A DNA stretch of 64,000 nt from Bacillota bacterium. GTDB taxonomy: Bacteria > Bacillota > Clostridia > Lachnospirales > Lachnospiraceae. Under the pieces are notes generated by a model. The model saw nothing but the letters and a program-made list of their open reading frames with translations. It was not told the origin of the DNA and ran no database searches. The DNA is taken from NCBI GenBank assembly GCA_023402845.1, contig JAEYFP010000030.1, positions 73,038 through 137,037 of the forward strand, read 5' to 3'. This document shows positions 34,150 through 44,000 of this stretch, piece by piece. Positions within the stretch are counted from its first letter, which is position 1, and each line of letters opens with the position of its first letter. Position numbers and translations under genes: made by a program.

Positions 34150-34178
34150 AGTATAGCATGTGGAAATCACCTTGTCAA
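34150..34178 (-). promoter_or_regulatory. Promoter of the 88-aa gene
   Basis: On the minus strand TTGACA (34178-34173), a 17-base spacer and TATACT (34155-34150). Confidence 0.75.
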
Positions 34179-34201
34179 AAGCAGAAATCAAATGGTTGCT
34201 A

Positions 34202-34230
34202 TTGTGAAAAGGAATAAATTTTGTTAAAAT
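34202..34230 (+). promoter_or_regulatory. Promoter of the DUF1015-glgB unit
   Basis: TTGTGA (34202-34207), a 17-base spacer and TAAAAT (34225-34230), divergent from the 88-aa gene promoter. Confidence 0.55.
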
Positions 34231-34302
34231 AAAAATAGTTGTTTTGACGGGAGAGAGAACTGTCTGACAGAATGGCAGAAGAAAGAAAACGGAGGAATTG
34301 AC

Positions 34303-35544
34303 ATGGCAAATATCAAACCATTCCGGGCAATCAGGCCGAAACAGGGTCTGGAGTGCAGGATCGCGGCATTGCCGTATGACGTATATAACAGAGCGGAGGC
34401 AAAAGCTGAGACGTTACAGGAGCCGATGTCCTTTTTAAAGATCGACAGGGCGGAAACTCAATTTGAGGATACTGTGGATACCTATGCGGACATGGTCTAT
34501 GAGCGGGCACACGATACGTTTTGGAATATGGTGGGAAGCGGCGACTTTGTCAGGGAAGCGGATGACTGTTATTATCTTTATGAGCTGACAATGGAAGGCC
34601 GGAGCCAGACTGGTATCGTTGCCTGTGCCGCGATTGATGACTATGTAAATGAGGTGATTAAAAAACATGAGAATACAAGAGCGGATAAGGAGGAAGATCG
34701 TATTCGCCATGTCGATGCGCTGAATGCACAGACAGGCCCCATTTTTCTTGCATACCGTTCCAAAAAGGAAATCGATGAGGTCGTGTCACGCATAAAGCAG
34801 GAAGCGCCTGTATATGATTTTATAGCACCCGACGGGATTCGGCATGCGGTATGGATTGTTTCCGGTGAGGGAGAAATAGAAACAATTCAAAAGTCATTTA
34901 CCGGCATGAGTGAGATCTATATTGCAGACGGACATCACCGCTGTGCCTCTGCGGTTAAGGTTGGCTTGAAACGGCGGTTTGAAAAGGGCGGCTTTACGGG
35001 AAAAGAGGAGTTCAACTATTTTCTTTCCGTATTGTTCCCTGATGATCAATTGATGATTATGGATTATAATCGTGTCGTGAAGGATTTAAACGGCGCTTCC
35101 AAAGAGGATATCTTTAAGGCTTTAAGAAAAATCGGCGTGCTGACCAATCATGGAGAAAATTCTTATAAACCTGAGAAAAAAGGAGATGTCGGCATCTATT
35201 TTGATCATAGTTGGTACCATTTAAGAATGACTGTGGATACGATTTCGAATGATCCGGTAGAAAAACTGGATGTATCCATTCTGCAGAATTATGTGTTGGA
35301 ACCGCTTTTTGGAATTCAGGATCCGAAGACTGATCAGCGTATCGATTTTGTGGGCGGAATCCGAGGTCTGAAGGAACTGGAAAGAAGGGTATGCACAGAC
35401 AGTAAAATTGCTTTTGCAATGTATCCGACATCCATTTCGGAACTGTTTGCCGTCGCGGATGCCGGCAAGCTGATGCCGCCGAAGTCGACGTGGTTTGAGC
35501 CAAAGCTGAGAAGTGGATTGTTCATTCATGAAATTGACAGATAG
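34303..35544 (+). CDS. DUF1015 family protein
   Basis: A 413-residue protein of the DUF1015 family. The N-terminus FRAIRPKQGLECRIAALPYDVYNRAEA, the segment FLKIDRAE, ENTRADKEEDRIRHVDALNAQTGPIF and the hallmark YIADGHHRCASAVK, with the characteristic GHHR, are all present. Function is unknown; in Clostridia it is often found next to serA, as here, which hints at amino acid or phosphoamino acid metabolism, but this is context only. CGGAGG precedes the ATG. glgB begins 8 bases after its stop. Confidence 0.88.
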   Translation: MANIKPFRAIRPKQGLECRIAALPYDVYNRAEAKAETLQEPMSFLKIDRAETQFEDTVDTYADMVYERAHDTFWNMVGSGDFVREADDCYYLYELTMEGRSQTGIVACAAIDDYVNEVIKKHENTRADKEEDRIRHVDALNAQTGPIFLAYRSKKEIDEVVSRIKQEAPVYDFIAPDGIRHAVWIVSGEGEIETIQKSFTGMSEIYIADGHHRCASAVKVGLKRRFEKGGFTGKEEFNYFLSVLFPDDQLMIMDYNRVVKDLNGASKEDIFKALRKIGVLTNHGENSYKPEKKGDVGIYFDHSWYHLRMTVDTISNDPVEKLDVSILQNYVLEPLFGIQDPKTDQRIDFVGGIRGLKELERRVCTDSKIAFAMYPTSISELFAVADAGKLMPPKSTWFEPKLRSGLFIHEIDR

Positions 35545-35552
35545 GAGCTTAA

Positions 35553-37874
35553 ATGGACACAAAATTATATAAGCTGATGGATTGGGCAAAAATTGAGTCT
35601 GTCATTTATTCGGAAGAAGATCATCCGCATGAACTGCTCGGCGCACAGCCGGTCAGCGGTGGGATTCTTATACAGGCGTTTTTACCGCAGGCACAAAGGA
35701 TAGTTGCTGTTGTGACGATGAACGATGCCATCAGGGAATATCCGATGGAGCTTGTCGACGAGGAGGGTTTTTTTGCGGTACTTGTAAAGTCGCTGACAAA
35801 GGCGAAGTATACTTATCACTATAAGGTTTTCTGGAAAGACGGCGGTATTACGGAAATCGAAGATGTATACCGTTTCCCGTGTACGATTAAAAAACAGGAC
35901 ATTGAGAAATTCAACGCGGGTATCCATTACACAGTTTATGAGGTACTAGGCGCACAGGTTCGTGAACTTGAAGGCGTGAAGGGAACCTCCTTTGCTGTAT
36001 GGGCACCGAATGCCGTGCGCGTAAGCGTCGTCGGTGATTTCAATCACTGGGACGGACGGGTGCACCAGATGCGAAGGCTTGCGGACAGCGGTATTTTTGA
36101 AATTTTTTTACCGGGTGTTTCAGAAGGAGAAATTTATAAATACGAATTAAAGCTGAAGGGTGGAATGATCAGCTTAAAAGCGGATCCGTATGGATTTGGT
36201 GCGCAGTTTCGTCCGGGGACGGCTTCCGTTGTCAGGGAAATTAAGAGCTTCTCATGGTCTGATGAAAAATGGCTTCAGGATCGAAAAGGTGCCGGGAATA
36301 AGCAGCGACCGATGGCTGTTTATGAAGTGCATTTAGGTTCCTTCCAAAAGCCCGAGGATGGCAGGGAATTTTATAACTACAGGGAACTGGCTCCTATGCT
36401 GGCCGACTATGTGAACGAGATGGGCTATACGCATGTAGAACTGATGCCGGTCATGGAACATCCGCTGGATGCCTCGTGGGGTTATCAGGTCATAGGCTAC
36501 TATGCACCGACAAGCCGCTACGGTACACCGGAAGATTTTATGTACTTTATGGATTATATGCACAAAGAGGGAATTGCGGTCATATTGGACTGGGTGCCGG
36601 CACATTTTCCCAGAGATGTACAGGGGCTTTCCAATTTTGACGGGACCTGTCTGTATGAGCATCAGGATCCGCGCCAGGGTTTTCACCCGCATTGGGGAAC
36701 GCTGATCTATAACTATGGCAGACCTCAGGTTAAAAATTACCTGATTGCAAATGCCCTGTACTGGATTAACTGCTATCATGCAGACGGAATTCGCATGGAT
36801 GCCGTGGCCTCGATGCTTTATCTCGATTATGGAAAAAACGATGGGGAATGGGTCGCAAATATTTACGGAGGCAATGAAAATCTCGAAGCAGTCGAGCTGT
36901 TAAAGCATTTAAATTCCATCAATCAGAAGCAAAATACGGGAGCATTGATGATCGCGGAGGAATCGACGGCATGGCCAAGGGTGACAGGCGGGCTCAATGA
37001 GGAAGGTTTGGGCTTTGATTATAAATGGAATATGGGCTGGATGAATGATTTTCTTGACTTTATGCGCTATGATCCGTATTTTCGTTCCCATCATTACGGG
37101 GAACTGACATTCAGTATGATTTATCATTACAGTGAGAAATTTATGCTTGTATTTTCTCATGATGAAGTTGTACATGGAAAGGCTTCTATGATCGGTAAAA
37201 TGCCGGGAAAACGGAAGGAACAGTTTTCCAATTTAAGAGCCGCCTATGGATATCTGATGACTCATCCAGGCAGAAAGCTAACCTTCATGGGACAGGATAT
37301 TGCCGAGTTTGATGAATGGAATGAAGACAGAAGTGTGGATTGGGGGCTTTTGAAGCATGAGGAGCATCGGCAGTTTCATGCCTATCTGAAAGCACTGCTG
37401 CATTTTTACAGACAACAGCCGGCCATGTATGAGATGGATGATTCTCCGGCGGGCTTTGAGTGGATTAATAATATTTCGGCTAATGAAACCGTTATCGTGT
37501 TTTTGAGAAAAGCCGCAGACGGGCAATGTCTGCTGGTTATATGTAATTTTGCAAATGTTTCGCGCGAACAGTATAAAATTGGTGTACCCGGGGCGGGAAA
37601 ATATAAAGAGCTTCTCAATTCCGACGAGGTAAAGTTTGGCGGCAGCGGATTTATCAATCCGCGCGTCAAGCAGGCCAAGCAGGAAGAATGTGACGGAAGA
37701 GAACATTCCATCCGGGTTAAGCTGGCACCTCTTTCCGTCAGCATTTTTGGCTGTACATTAGAAGAAGATAAAAAAAAGACAAAGAGGAAATCTGACATAA
37801 AAATGGCAGGAAAAAAGAAAAATCTGAAAAAGGAACTTGAACAAAAATATCAAAAGGAAGACAGGGGACTGTAA
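35553..37874 (+). CDS. glgB: 1,4-alpha-glucan branching enzyme with Lys-rich tail
   Basis: A 773-residue GH13 branching enzyme that makes alpha-1,6 branches in glycogen. The N-terminal CBM48-type region (GTSFAVWAPNAVRVSVVGDFNHWDGR) leads into the barrel. Catalytic motifs are intact: DGIRMDAVASMLY with the nucleophile Asp, LMIAEESTAWP with the acid Glu, and FSHDEVVHGK. A family member is normally 630-730 residues; this one ends in a roughly 40-residue Lys/Glu tail (from about 735, DKKKTKRKSDIKMAGKKKNL). AGGAG precedes the ATG. No glgA, glgC or glgP is adjacent; an MscS gene follows 5 bases later. Confidence 0.95.
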   Translation: MDTKLYKLMDWAKIESVIYSEEDHPHELLGAQPVSGGILIQAFLPQAQRIVAVVTMNDAIREYPMELVDEEGFFAVLVKSLTKAKYTYHYKVFWKDGGITEIEDVYRFPCTIKKQDIEKFNAGIHYTVYEVLGAQVRELEGVKGTSFAVWAPNAVRVSVVGDFNHWDGRVHQMRRLADSGIFEIFLPGVSEGEIYKYELKLKGGMISLKADPYGFGAQFRPGTASVVREIKSFSWSDEKWLQDRKGAGNKQRPMAVYEVHLGSFQKPEDGREFYNYRELAPMLADYVNEMGYTHVELMPVMEHPLDASWGYQVIGYYAPTSRYGTPEDFMYFMDYMHKEGIAVILDWVPAHFPRDVQGLSNFDGTCLYEHQDPRQGFHPHWGTLIYNYGRPQVKNYLIANALYWINCYHADGIRMDAVASMLYLDYGKNDGEWVANIYGGNENLEAVELLKHLNSINQKQNTGALMIAEESTAWPRVTGGLNEEGLGFDYKWNMGWMNDFLDFMRYDPYFRSHHYGELTFSMIYHYSEKFMLVFSHDEVVHGKASMIGKMPGKRKEQFSNLRAAYGYLMTHPGRKLTFMGQDIAEFDEWNEDRSVDWGLLKHEEHRQFHAYLKALLHFYRQQPAMYEMDDSPAGFEWINNISANETVIVFLRKAADGQCLLVICNFANVSREQYKIGVPGAGKYKELLNSDEVKFGGSGFINPRVKQAKQEECDGREHSIRVKLAPLSVSIFGCTLEEDKKKTKRKSDIKMAGKKKNLKKELEQKYQKEDRGL

Positions 37875-37879
37875 CAGCC

Positions 37880-38797
37880 ATGTGGAATACCATATTAACA
37901 ACACTCAGCGCGGGCAATCTGGCAAATCTTATGCCCGATATCGATGAGATTTCCAGCGGTGAGGCGCTGAATCAGCAGGATTTGAATGCGATGGAGGCAT
38001 ATTTATCAACTATGCCGGAAAAACTGCTGAATTTAGGAATTCGTATTTTGATTGTCGCCGTGCTTTTTTTGATTGGTGCACAGGTGATCCGCCTCATCAG
38101 AAAAATTGTCAGGCGTTCGCTGGCGAGGGCTTCTGTTGAAGCCGGAAGCATCCATTTTATTGATTCATGTGTTAAAGTAATCTTATATGTATTTTTGGTC
38201 GTAATGCTGGCCGGCAATCTTGGAATTGATGCTGCGTCCATTGTTGCACTGATGGGTTCGGTTGCTTTGACAATCGGTTTGTCTTTACAGGGAAGCCTTT
38301 CCAATTTTGCGGGCGGTGTGCTGATTTTGATTTGCGGGACATTTAAGGTAGGAGATTACATTGTGGAAGGTACCGGTAAAAATGAAGGAACCGTCTCGGA
38401 AATAGGCTTGTTTTATACGAAATTGAATACCGGAGATAATAAAGTCGTTATCGTGCCGAACGGATCGCTTGCTAATTCGACCGTGATCAATGTGACAGGA
38501 ATGGAAGATAGGCGGATTGATTTGAATGTTGCAGTTTCCTATCAGACGGAGATTGGAAAGGCAAAAAAACTGTTGGAGGAATTGATCAAACAGGATTCGA
38601 GGATAAAGGCAGAGCAGGAAATCGAGATCTTTGTAAATGCACTGAATGCGTCGTCGGTGGAACTGGGTGTGCGTTTTTGGGTCAAAAAAGACGACTACTG
38701 GCCGGTACAGTGGCAGCTCCTGGAGAGTATTAAACAGACATTTGAAGAAAATGAGATAAAGATTCCGTCCAGTCAGCTGGATGTGCGCATGTTGTAA
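37880..38797 (+). CDS. MscS-family mechanosensitive channel
   Basis: A 305-residue membrane channel. Three helices (about 53-75, 90-115, 120-145) precede the MscS pore motif SLQGSLSNFAGGVLILICGTFKVGDYI and the beta domain VSEIGLFYTKLNTGDNKVVIVPNGSLANSTVINV. It releases solutes under low external osmolarity. It lies 5 bases after glgB in the same transcript unit; the link to glycogen is not obvious. Length is normal for a short MscS. Confidence 0.9.
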   Translation: MWNTILTTLSAGNLANLMPDIDEISSGEALNQQDLNAMEAYLSTMPEKLLNLGIRILIVAVLFLIGAQVIRLIRKIVRRSLARASVEAGSIHFIDSCVKVILYVFLVVMLAGNLGIDAASIVALMGSVALTIGLSLQGSLSNFAGGVLILICGTFKVGDYIVEGTGKNEGTVSEIGLFYTKLNTGDNKVVIVPNGSLANSTVINVTGMEDRRIDLNVAVSYQTEIGKAKKLLEELIKQDSRIKAEQEIEIFVNALNASSVELGVRFWVKKDDYWPVQWQLLESIKQTFEENEIKIPSSQLDVRML

Positions 38798-38820
38798 AAT
38801 TGTTCAATTAATGGTATACT
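38792..38820 (+). promoter_or_regulatory. uppP promoter
   Basis: TTGTAA (38792-38797), a 17-base spacer and TATACT (38815-38820). The -35 overlaps the stop codon of the MscS gene. Confidence 0.55.
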
Positions 38821-38858
38821 GTTTCAAGTTATTGAATGCGAAATAGAGGAGGTACTCT

Positions 38859-39737
38859 ATGTCCATCTTACAGGCAATTATTATGGGGATTATACAGGGG
38901 TTGACGGAATTCCTGCCGGTGAGCAGTTCCGGGCATCTCGCGATTATTAAAAATTTATTGGGAGTGGAAACGGATACGGGACTGTTATTTGACGTGCTGC
39001 TTCATGCTGCGACACTGATTGCTGTCTGTGCGGTCATGTTCCGGGATATCATCAAACTGATTACGGATTTTTTTCTTATTGTAAGAGATCTTTTTATCAA
39101 TATCGGCAGAGCATTTAAAAATGTATTTTCTCAGGAAAAAACACCGTATAAGGTGCTTGCAAGCACTTCCTATCGTAAGTTTGTGATTATGCTGGTTATT
39201 TCCACAATACCGACAGGTATTTTGGGATATTTGATGAAGGATATAATTGAGAGTGTGAGTGGCGCCCTGCTTGTGCCGGGGATTTGTCTTTTGGCGACAG
39301 GGGTCATTCTGTTGATATCTGATTTTCTTGAGGATGGCAGGAAGAAACCGAAAGATGCCGGTTACGGAGATGCTTTTGCGATTGGTGCCGCGCAGGGGGT
39401 AGCGACGCTTCCCGGTCTGTCCAGATCCGGAACGACAATCACAGCTTGCCTGTTGTGTGGTTTTGACAGGCGTTTTGCCGTGAAATATTCGTTTATTATG
39501 TCGATACCTGCCATTGTCGGGGCGCTGATATTGGAATTAAAGGATTTTGGAGAAACACAAGTGGAGACATCGGAGATTGCCGCATATTGTGTCGGAATGA
39601 TTGTTGCCGCAGTTGTCGGCTATATTGCAATCCGGCTCATGCTTAAAATTGTGCAGAACCGGTATTTCAAATACTTTGCGTTTTACTGTCTGGGTATCGG
39701 TGCCGTATCGGTCATCGCTTATTTGATTTTAATCTGA
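38859..39737 (+). CDS. uppP: Undecaprenyl-diphosphate phosphatase
   Basis: A 292-residue inner-membrane enzyme of the BacA/UppP family that recycles the lipid carrier of cell wall synthesis. It has two signature motifs: GLTEFLPVSSSGHLAI near the N-terminus, with the active Glu, and LPGLSRSGTTITACLLCG, with the catalytic Arg. About eight helices are expected. GAGGAGG lies before the ATG. It is followed 28 bases later by ftsK. Confidence 0.95.
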   Translation: MSILQAIIMGIIQGLTEFLPVSSSGHLAIIKNLLGVETDTGLLFDVLLHAATLIAVCAVMFRDIIKLITDFFLIVRDLFINIGRAFKNVFSQEKTPYKVLASTSYRKFVIMLVISTIPTGILGYLMKDIIESVSGALLVPGICLLATGVILLISDFLEDGRKKPKDAGYGDAFAIGAAQGVATLPGLSRSGTTITACLLCGFDRRFAVKYSFIMSIPAIVGALILELKDFGETQVETSEIAAYCVGMIVAAVVGYIAIRLMLKIVQNRYFKYFAFYCLGIGAVSVIAYLILI

Positions 39738-39765
39738 TATAGGGGAATTTATTTGGAGGGATAAA

Positions 39766-42294
39766 ATGACTACGGGGTCAAAAAAAAAGAAAAGTTCTGC
39801 GAAAAAGGGGAGCGCAAAACAGCAGGATAACGGCTTATATGACGAAGTCGTATTACTTCTGGTGCTTGCTGTCGCGGTGTTGTTGTTTTTAAGTAATTTG
39901 AAATTGGTTGGCAGCTTTGGGCAGATACTCAGCAGCTTTTTATTTGGGATGTTCGGAATAGTATCATTTCTCGTTCCGATTGCGCTGTTTTTGTCGGCTG
40001 CTTTTTATTTATCCAATCGAGGAGAACCGGTGGCAATTGTAAAAATCAGCGCGGCGATAGTGCTTGTGCTGATGCTTTGTTCGTTTTCACAGCTTTTATT
40101 TTATAAGGATGCAATTGTAGATTCGGTATTCGATTATTATACACTTTGCAGTACGGAAAGAAAGGGCGGCGGGTTTTTAGGCGGGGCGATTTCTTATTTG
40201 CTCTGTAATAGTATCGGACTTGTCGGAACCTATGTCGTGCTCATTGTCTTATTCATTATTTCTGTCGTCCTCATTACGGAGCGTTCTTTCTTTAACGGCG
40301 TAAAAAAGGGAAGCGAGACAATTTACAACAGCGCGCGGGAGGACGCGGTCAGGAGAAGAGAACTGAGGCAGGAACGTGAGCGGGAGCGTGCGCTTCTTTT
40401 GGAGGAAGGACAGGAAATGCAGGCGAAGGTTTCGCGTAGTGAAAAGAAAGTTTCCGGAGTGATGGCGGATACGAAACTGACGAATAAAAATAAAAAAACG
40501 GATGATATGCATGAAGTTACACTTGAGGATTCGGCTGCGGAAATCGATTTTGACCGCGTGACGATCAGAACGGCGCACAATATTTCCTTTCAGGAGGAGG
40601 CCGGGGACAAGCTTGATCTTTCTGCTGAAAATACCATAGAGAGAGCATCTTTCAAAGAAGGGGTACCGCTTTTCGACGAACAAATAGCTGCTGAGTCAAG
40701 GGCGGCAGAGATCACTGATATCAGGGAGCATAGAAAAACCAGAGAAAAACAGGAACCGGGCAAAGAAAAAGAAGAACGGATTGATATTACAAAGGATATT
40801 AAGACTGAGAGAAGTTATCAAGGAGCTTATCAGCTTCCTCCGCTTAAGCTGTTAAAGAAAGGAAAATCCGGTGCGAATGTGGATTCCACAAAGCAGCTCA
40901 AGGATACAGCGGCAAAGCTGCAGCAGACACTGAATAATTTTGGTGTCCATGTTACAATTACAGATATCAGTCAGGGACCGACTGTCACAAGATATGAGAT
41001 GCAGCCGGAGCAGGGAGTTAAGGTTAGCAAGATTGTCGGTTTGACCGATGATATCAAATTGAATATGGCGGCTACAGATATTCGAATCGAGGCCCCGATT
41101 CCGGGCAAAGCTGCAGTCGGCATTGAAATTCCGAATAAGGAAAACAGTATAGTTATGTTTCGTGAATTGATCGAAAGCACTGAATTTGAAAAAGCACAGT
41201 CAAATATCAGCTTTGCGGTCGGTAAGGATATCGGCGGACAGACTATTGTTACGGATATTGCTAAAATGCCGCATCTGCTTATTGCGGGAGCGACCGGCTC
41301 CGGTAAATCGGTCTGTATCAATACATTGATTATGAGTATTTTATATAAGGCACATCCGGATGAAGTCAAGTTGATCATGGTAGATCCAAAGGTTGTCGAA
41401 TTGAGCGTCTATAACGGGATTCCTCATTTGATGATACCGGTCGTGACAGAGCCGAAAAAAGCGGCGGGAGCGTTGCATTGGGGTGTCAGTGAAATGACGG
41501 ATCGCTATAATAAGTTTGCCGAGTTCGGTGTGCGTGACCTAAAAGGCTATAACAAAAAAGTGGAGTCAATCAAGGATATTCCGGAAGAGGAACGGCCCAA
41601 AAAGCTTCCTCAAATTGTGATTATCGTCGATGAACTTGCAGATCTAATGATGGTCTCGCCGGGTGAGGTGGAGGAATCCATTTGCCGTCTTGCGCAGCTT
41701 GCAAGAGCCGCCGGAATTCATTTGATCATCGCTACCCAAAGACCCTCTGTCGATGTTATTACAGGATTGATCAAGGCAAATATGCCGAGCCGGATTGCCT
41801 TCAGTGTTTCGAGCGGTGTTGATTCAAGGACAATTCTGGATATGAACGGTGCGGAGAAACTGCTCGGAAAGGGTGATATGCTGTTTTATCCGCAAGGCTA
41901 TGCGAAGCCGGCAAGAATTCAAGGCGCATTTGTATCGGATCAAGAGGTTTCGGATGTCGTTGATTTTTTAAAGGAACATACGACCGGAACGGCATACAGC
42001 AGTGAGCTTGAGGAAAAAATCATAGCGGCAGGGTCTGCCGCGTCTTATATGGACAGCGATTCCGCTTCCGACAGGGATCAGTACTTTGTGGATGCCGCAA
42101 AATTTATCATCGATAAAGACAAGGCTTCAATCGGCATGCTGCAGCGAGTATTTAAGGTCGGCTTTAACAGGGCGGCAAGAATTATGGATCAGCTTGCGGA
42201 CGCGGGAATAGTAGGAGAAGAAGAAGGCACAAAGCCGCGTAAGGTACTGATGAGCATGGAACAGTTTGAGGAATTTGTTGAAGAGTCATTATAA
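39766..42294 (+). CDS. ftsK: FtsK/SpoIIIE-type DNA translocase
   Basis: An 842-residue membrane-anchored DNA pump that moves chromosome DNA through the septum at division or sporulation. Four membrane helices lie within residues 1-180, followed by a charged linker. The motor starts near 365: the P-loop GATGSGKSVCINTLI is near residue 505, and Walker B is IVIIVDELADLMM. The C-terminal gamma domain DQYFVDAAKFIIDKDKASIGMLQRVFKVGFNRAARIMD is also present, as expected for DNA orientation reading. Whether it acts mainly as FtsK or SpoIIIE cannot be told; spore-formers often have one or both. Confidence 0.94.
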   Translation: MTTGSKKKKSSAKKGSAKQQDNGLYDEVVLLLVLAVAVLLFLSNLKLVGSFGQILSSFLFGMFGIVSFLVPIALFLSAAFYLSNRGEPVAIVKISAAIVLVLMLCSFSQLLFYKDAIVDSVFDYYTLCSTERKGGGFLGGAISYLLCNSIGLVGTYVVLIVLFIISVVLITERSFFNGVKKGSETIYNSAREDAVRRRELRQERERERALLLEEGQEMQAKVSRSEKKVSGVMADTKLTNKNKKTDDMHEVTLEDSAAEIDFDRVTIRTAHNISFQEEAGDKLDLSAENTIERASFKEGVPLFDEQIAAESRAAEITDIREHRKTREKQEPGKEKEERIDITKDIKTERSYQGAYQLPPLKLLKKGKSGANVDSTKQLKDTAAKLQQTLNNFGVHVTITDISQGPTVTRYEMQPEQGVKVSKIVGLTDDIKLNMAATDIRIEAPIPGKAAVGIEIPNKENSIVMFRELIESTEFEKAQSNISFAVGKDIGGQTIVTDIAKMPHLLIAGATGSGKSVCINTLIMSILYKAHPDEVKLIMVDPKVVELSVYNGIPHLMIPVVTEPKKAAGALHWGVSEMTDRYNKFAEFGVRDLKGYNKKVESIKDIPEEERPKKLPQIVIIVDELADLMMVSPGEVEESICRLAQLARAAGIHLIIATQRPSVDVITGLIKANMPSRIAFSVSSGVDSRTILDMNGAEKLLGKGDMLFYPQGYAKPARIQGAFVSDQEVSDVVDFLKEHTTGTAYSSELEEKIIAAGSAASYMDSDSASDRDQYFVDAAKFIIDKDKASIGMLQRVFKVGFNRAARIMDQLADAGIVGEEEGTKPRKVLMSMEQFEEFVEESL

Positions 42295-42315
42295 GGAGAA
42301 CCTTGAGGAGGGCGG

Positions 42316-43986
42316 ATGAAAACAGATATTCAGATAGCACAGGAATCAAAGCTTTTTCCAATCAAAGATGTTGCAGAAACAATCGGCATTTCGGAGGATG
42401 ATTTGGAGCTGTACGGAAAGTATAAAGCCAAATTATCCGAAGAATATCTGGCTAAAATTAAAGACCGTCCCAACGGCAAGCTTATACTTGTAACGGCAAT
42501 CAATCCGACGCCGGCGGGCGAAGGAAAAACGACGACGAGTATTGGCCTTGCGCAGGCGCTTTCCAGGCTTGATAAAAAAGCGATTCTGGCTTTGCGGGAA
42601 CCCTCTCTTGGTCCCTGCTTTGGAATAAAAGGAGGAGCGGCGGGCGGCGGTTATGCGCAGGTCGTGCCTATGGAGGATTTAAACCTTCATTTTACAGGCG
42701 ATTTTCATGCAATTACTTCAGCTAATAATTTGCTTGCCGCACTGCTGGACAACCATATTCAACAAGGAAATGAAAAGCGGATCGATACAAGAAGCGTCGT
42801 ATGGAAACGCTGTTTGGATATGAACGACAGGGTTCTGCGAAATATTATTGTCGGCCTTGGGCAAAAGACAGACGGCTTTGTGCGGGAGGATCATTTTATC
42901 ATTACAGTTGCCTCGGAAATCATGGCAGTGCTCTGTCTGGCCGAGGATATGCACGATTTAAAGAATCGACTTTCAAAGATGGTGGTGGCATACGACCTGG
43001 ACGGCAGGCCGGTTACGGCCGCCGATATGAAAGCGGTAGGCTCAATGGCTGCGCTGTTAAAGGATGCGATAAAGCCGAATTTGATCCAAACGCTTGAGCA
43101 TACGCCGGCGCTTGTGCACGGAGGACCGTTTGCCAATATCGCACACGGCTGCAATAGTGTCCGCGCGACAAAAGCGGCGCTCAAGATGGCGGATTATGTG
43201 ATCACGGAGGCTGGCTTTGGAGCGGATCTTGGCGCAGAGAAATTTTTTGATATTAAATGCCGGACGGCAGGGCTTAAGCCGGATGCAGCCGTCCTTGTCG
43301 CCACGGTCAGGGCGCTCAAATATAATGGCGGTGTGCCGAAGGACCGGCTTTCAGAAGAAAATATGCCGGCATTGAAAGCCGGTATTATAAATTTAGAGAA
43401 GCATATTGAAAATCTGCAGAAGTTTGGTGTGCCCGTTGTCGTGACATTGAATTCCTTTGTGTCCGATACCGATGAGGAGATTGGTTACATCCAAGAATTT
43501 TGCAGAGAGCATCATAGTGAATTTGCGCTGTCCAAAGTATGGGAGTTTGGAGGCAGGGGAGGCGAAGAACTGGCTCGGAAGGTCCTTTTTGCCATGGATA
43601 TGAAAAAAAGTGATTTTCATCCGATATATGAGGCAGAGCTTCCGATCAGAGATAAAATAGAGATAATTGCAAAAGAAATTTACGGTGCGTCTTCTGTCAG
43701 TTTTTCCGCACAAGTAAAAGAGGAAATGGAAAGGCTGACAAGGTTCGGTTTTGACAAGCTTCCGATCTGTATGGCAAAGACGCAGTATTCCTTGTCGGAT
43801 GATCCGAAGCTGCTCGGCAGACCCCGTGATTTTGAGATGACGGTTCGGGAAATGTATGTATCTGCAGGTGCAGGTTTTGTTGTTGCGGTGACAGGCAGTA
43901 TTATGACGATGCCGGGACTTTCCAAACAGCCGGCCGCATATGGAATTGATGTGGATAATTCGGGAAAAATTACCGGTTTATTTTAA
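42316..43986 (+). CDS. fhs: Formate-tetrahydrofolate ligase
   Basis: A 556-residue enzyme that joins formate to tetrahydrofolate using ATP. The P-loop is NPTPAGEGKTTTSIGLAQAL, followed by LREPSLGPCFGIKGGAAGGGYAQVVPMEDLNLHFTGDFHAI and NNLLAALLDNHI. Length is normal. With folD downstream by 14 bases it supplies one-carbon units for purines and methyl groups, and in acetogens also the methyl branch of the Wood-Ljungdahl pathway; nothing else here shows that pathway. GAGGAGGG precedes the ATG. Confidence 0.97.
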   Translation: MKTDIQIAQESKLFPIKDVAETIGISEDDLELYGKYKAKLSEEYLAKIKDRPNGKLILVTAINPTPAGEGKTTTSIGLAQALSRLDKKAILALREPSLGPCFGIKGGAAGGGYAQVVPMEDLNLHFTGDFHAITSANNLLAALLDNHIQQGNEKRIDTRSVVWKRCLDMNDRVLRNIIVGLGQKTDGFVREDHFIITVASEIMAVLCLAEDMHDLKNRLSKMVVAYDLDGRPVTAADMKAVGSMAALLKDAIKPNLIQTLEHTPALVHGGPFANIAHGCNSVRATKAALKMADYVITEAGFGADLGAEKFFDIKCRTAGLKPDAAVLVATVRALKYNGGVPKDRLSEENMPALKAGIINLEKHIENLQKFGVPVVVTLNSFVSDTDEEIGYIQEFCREHHSEFALSKVWEFGGRGGEELARKVLFAMDMKKSDFHPIYEAELPIRDKIEIIAKEIYGASSVSFSAQVKEEMERLTRFGFDKLPICMAKTQYSLSDDPKLLGRPRDFEMTVREMYVSAGAGFVVAVTGSIMTMPGLSKQPAAYGIDVDNSGKITGLF

Positions 43987-44000
43987 TAGGGAGAACGATT

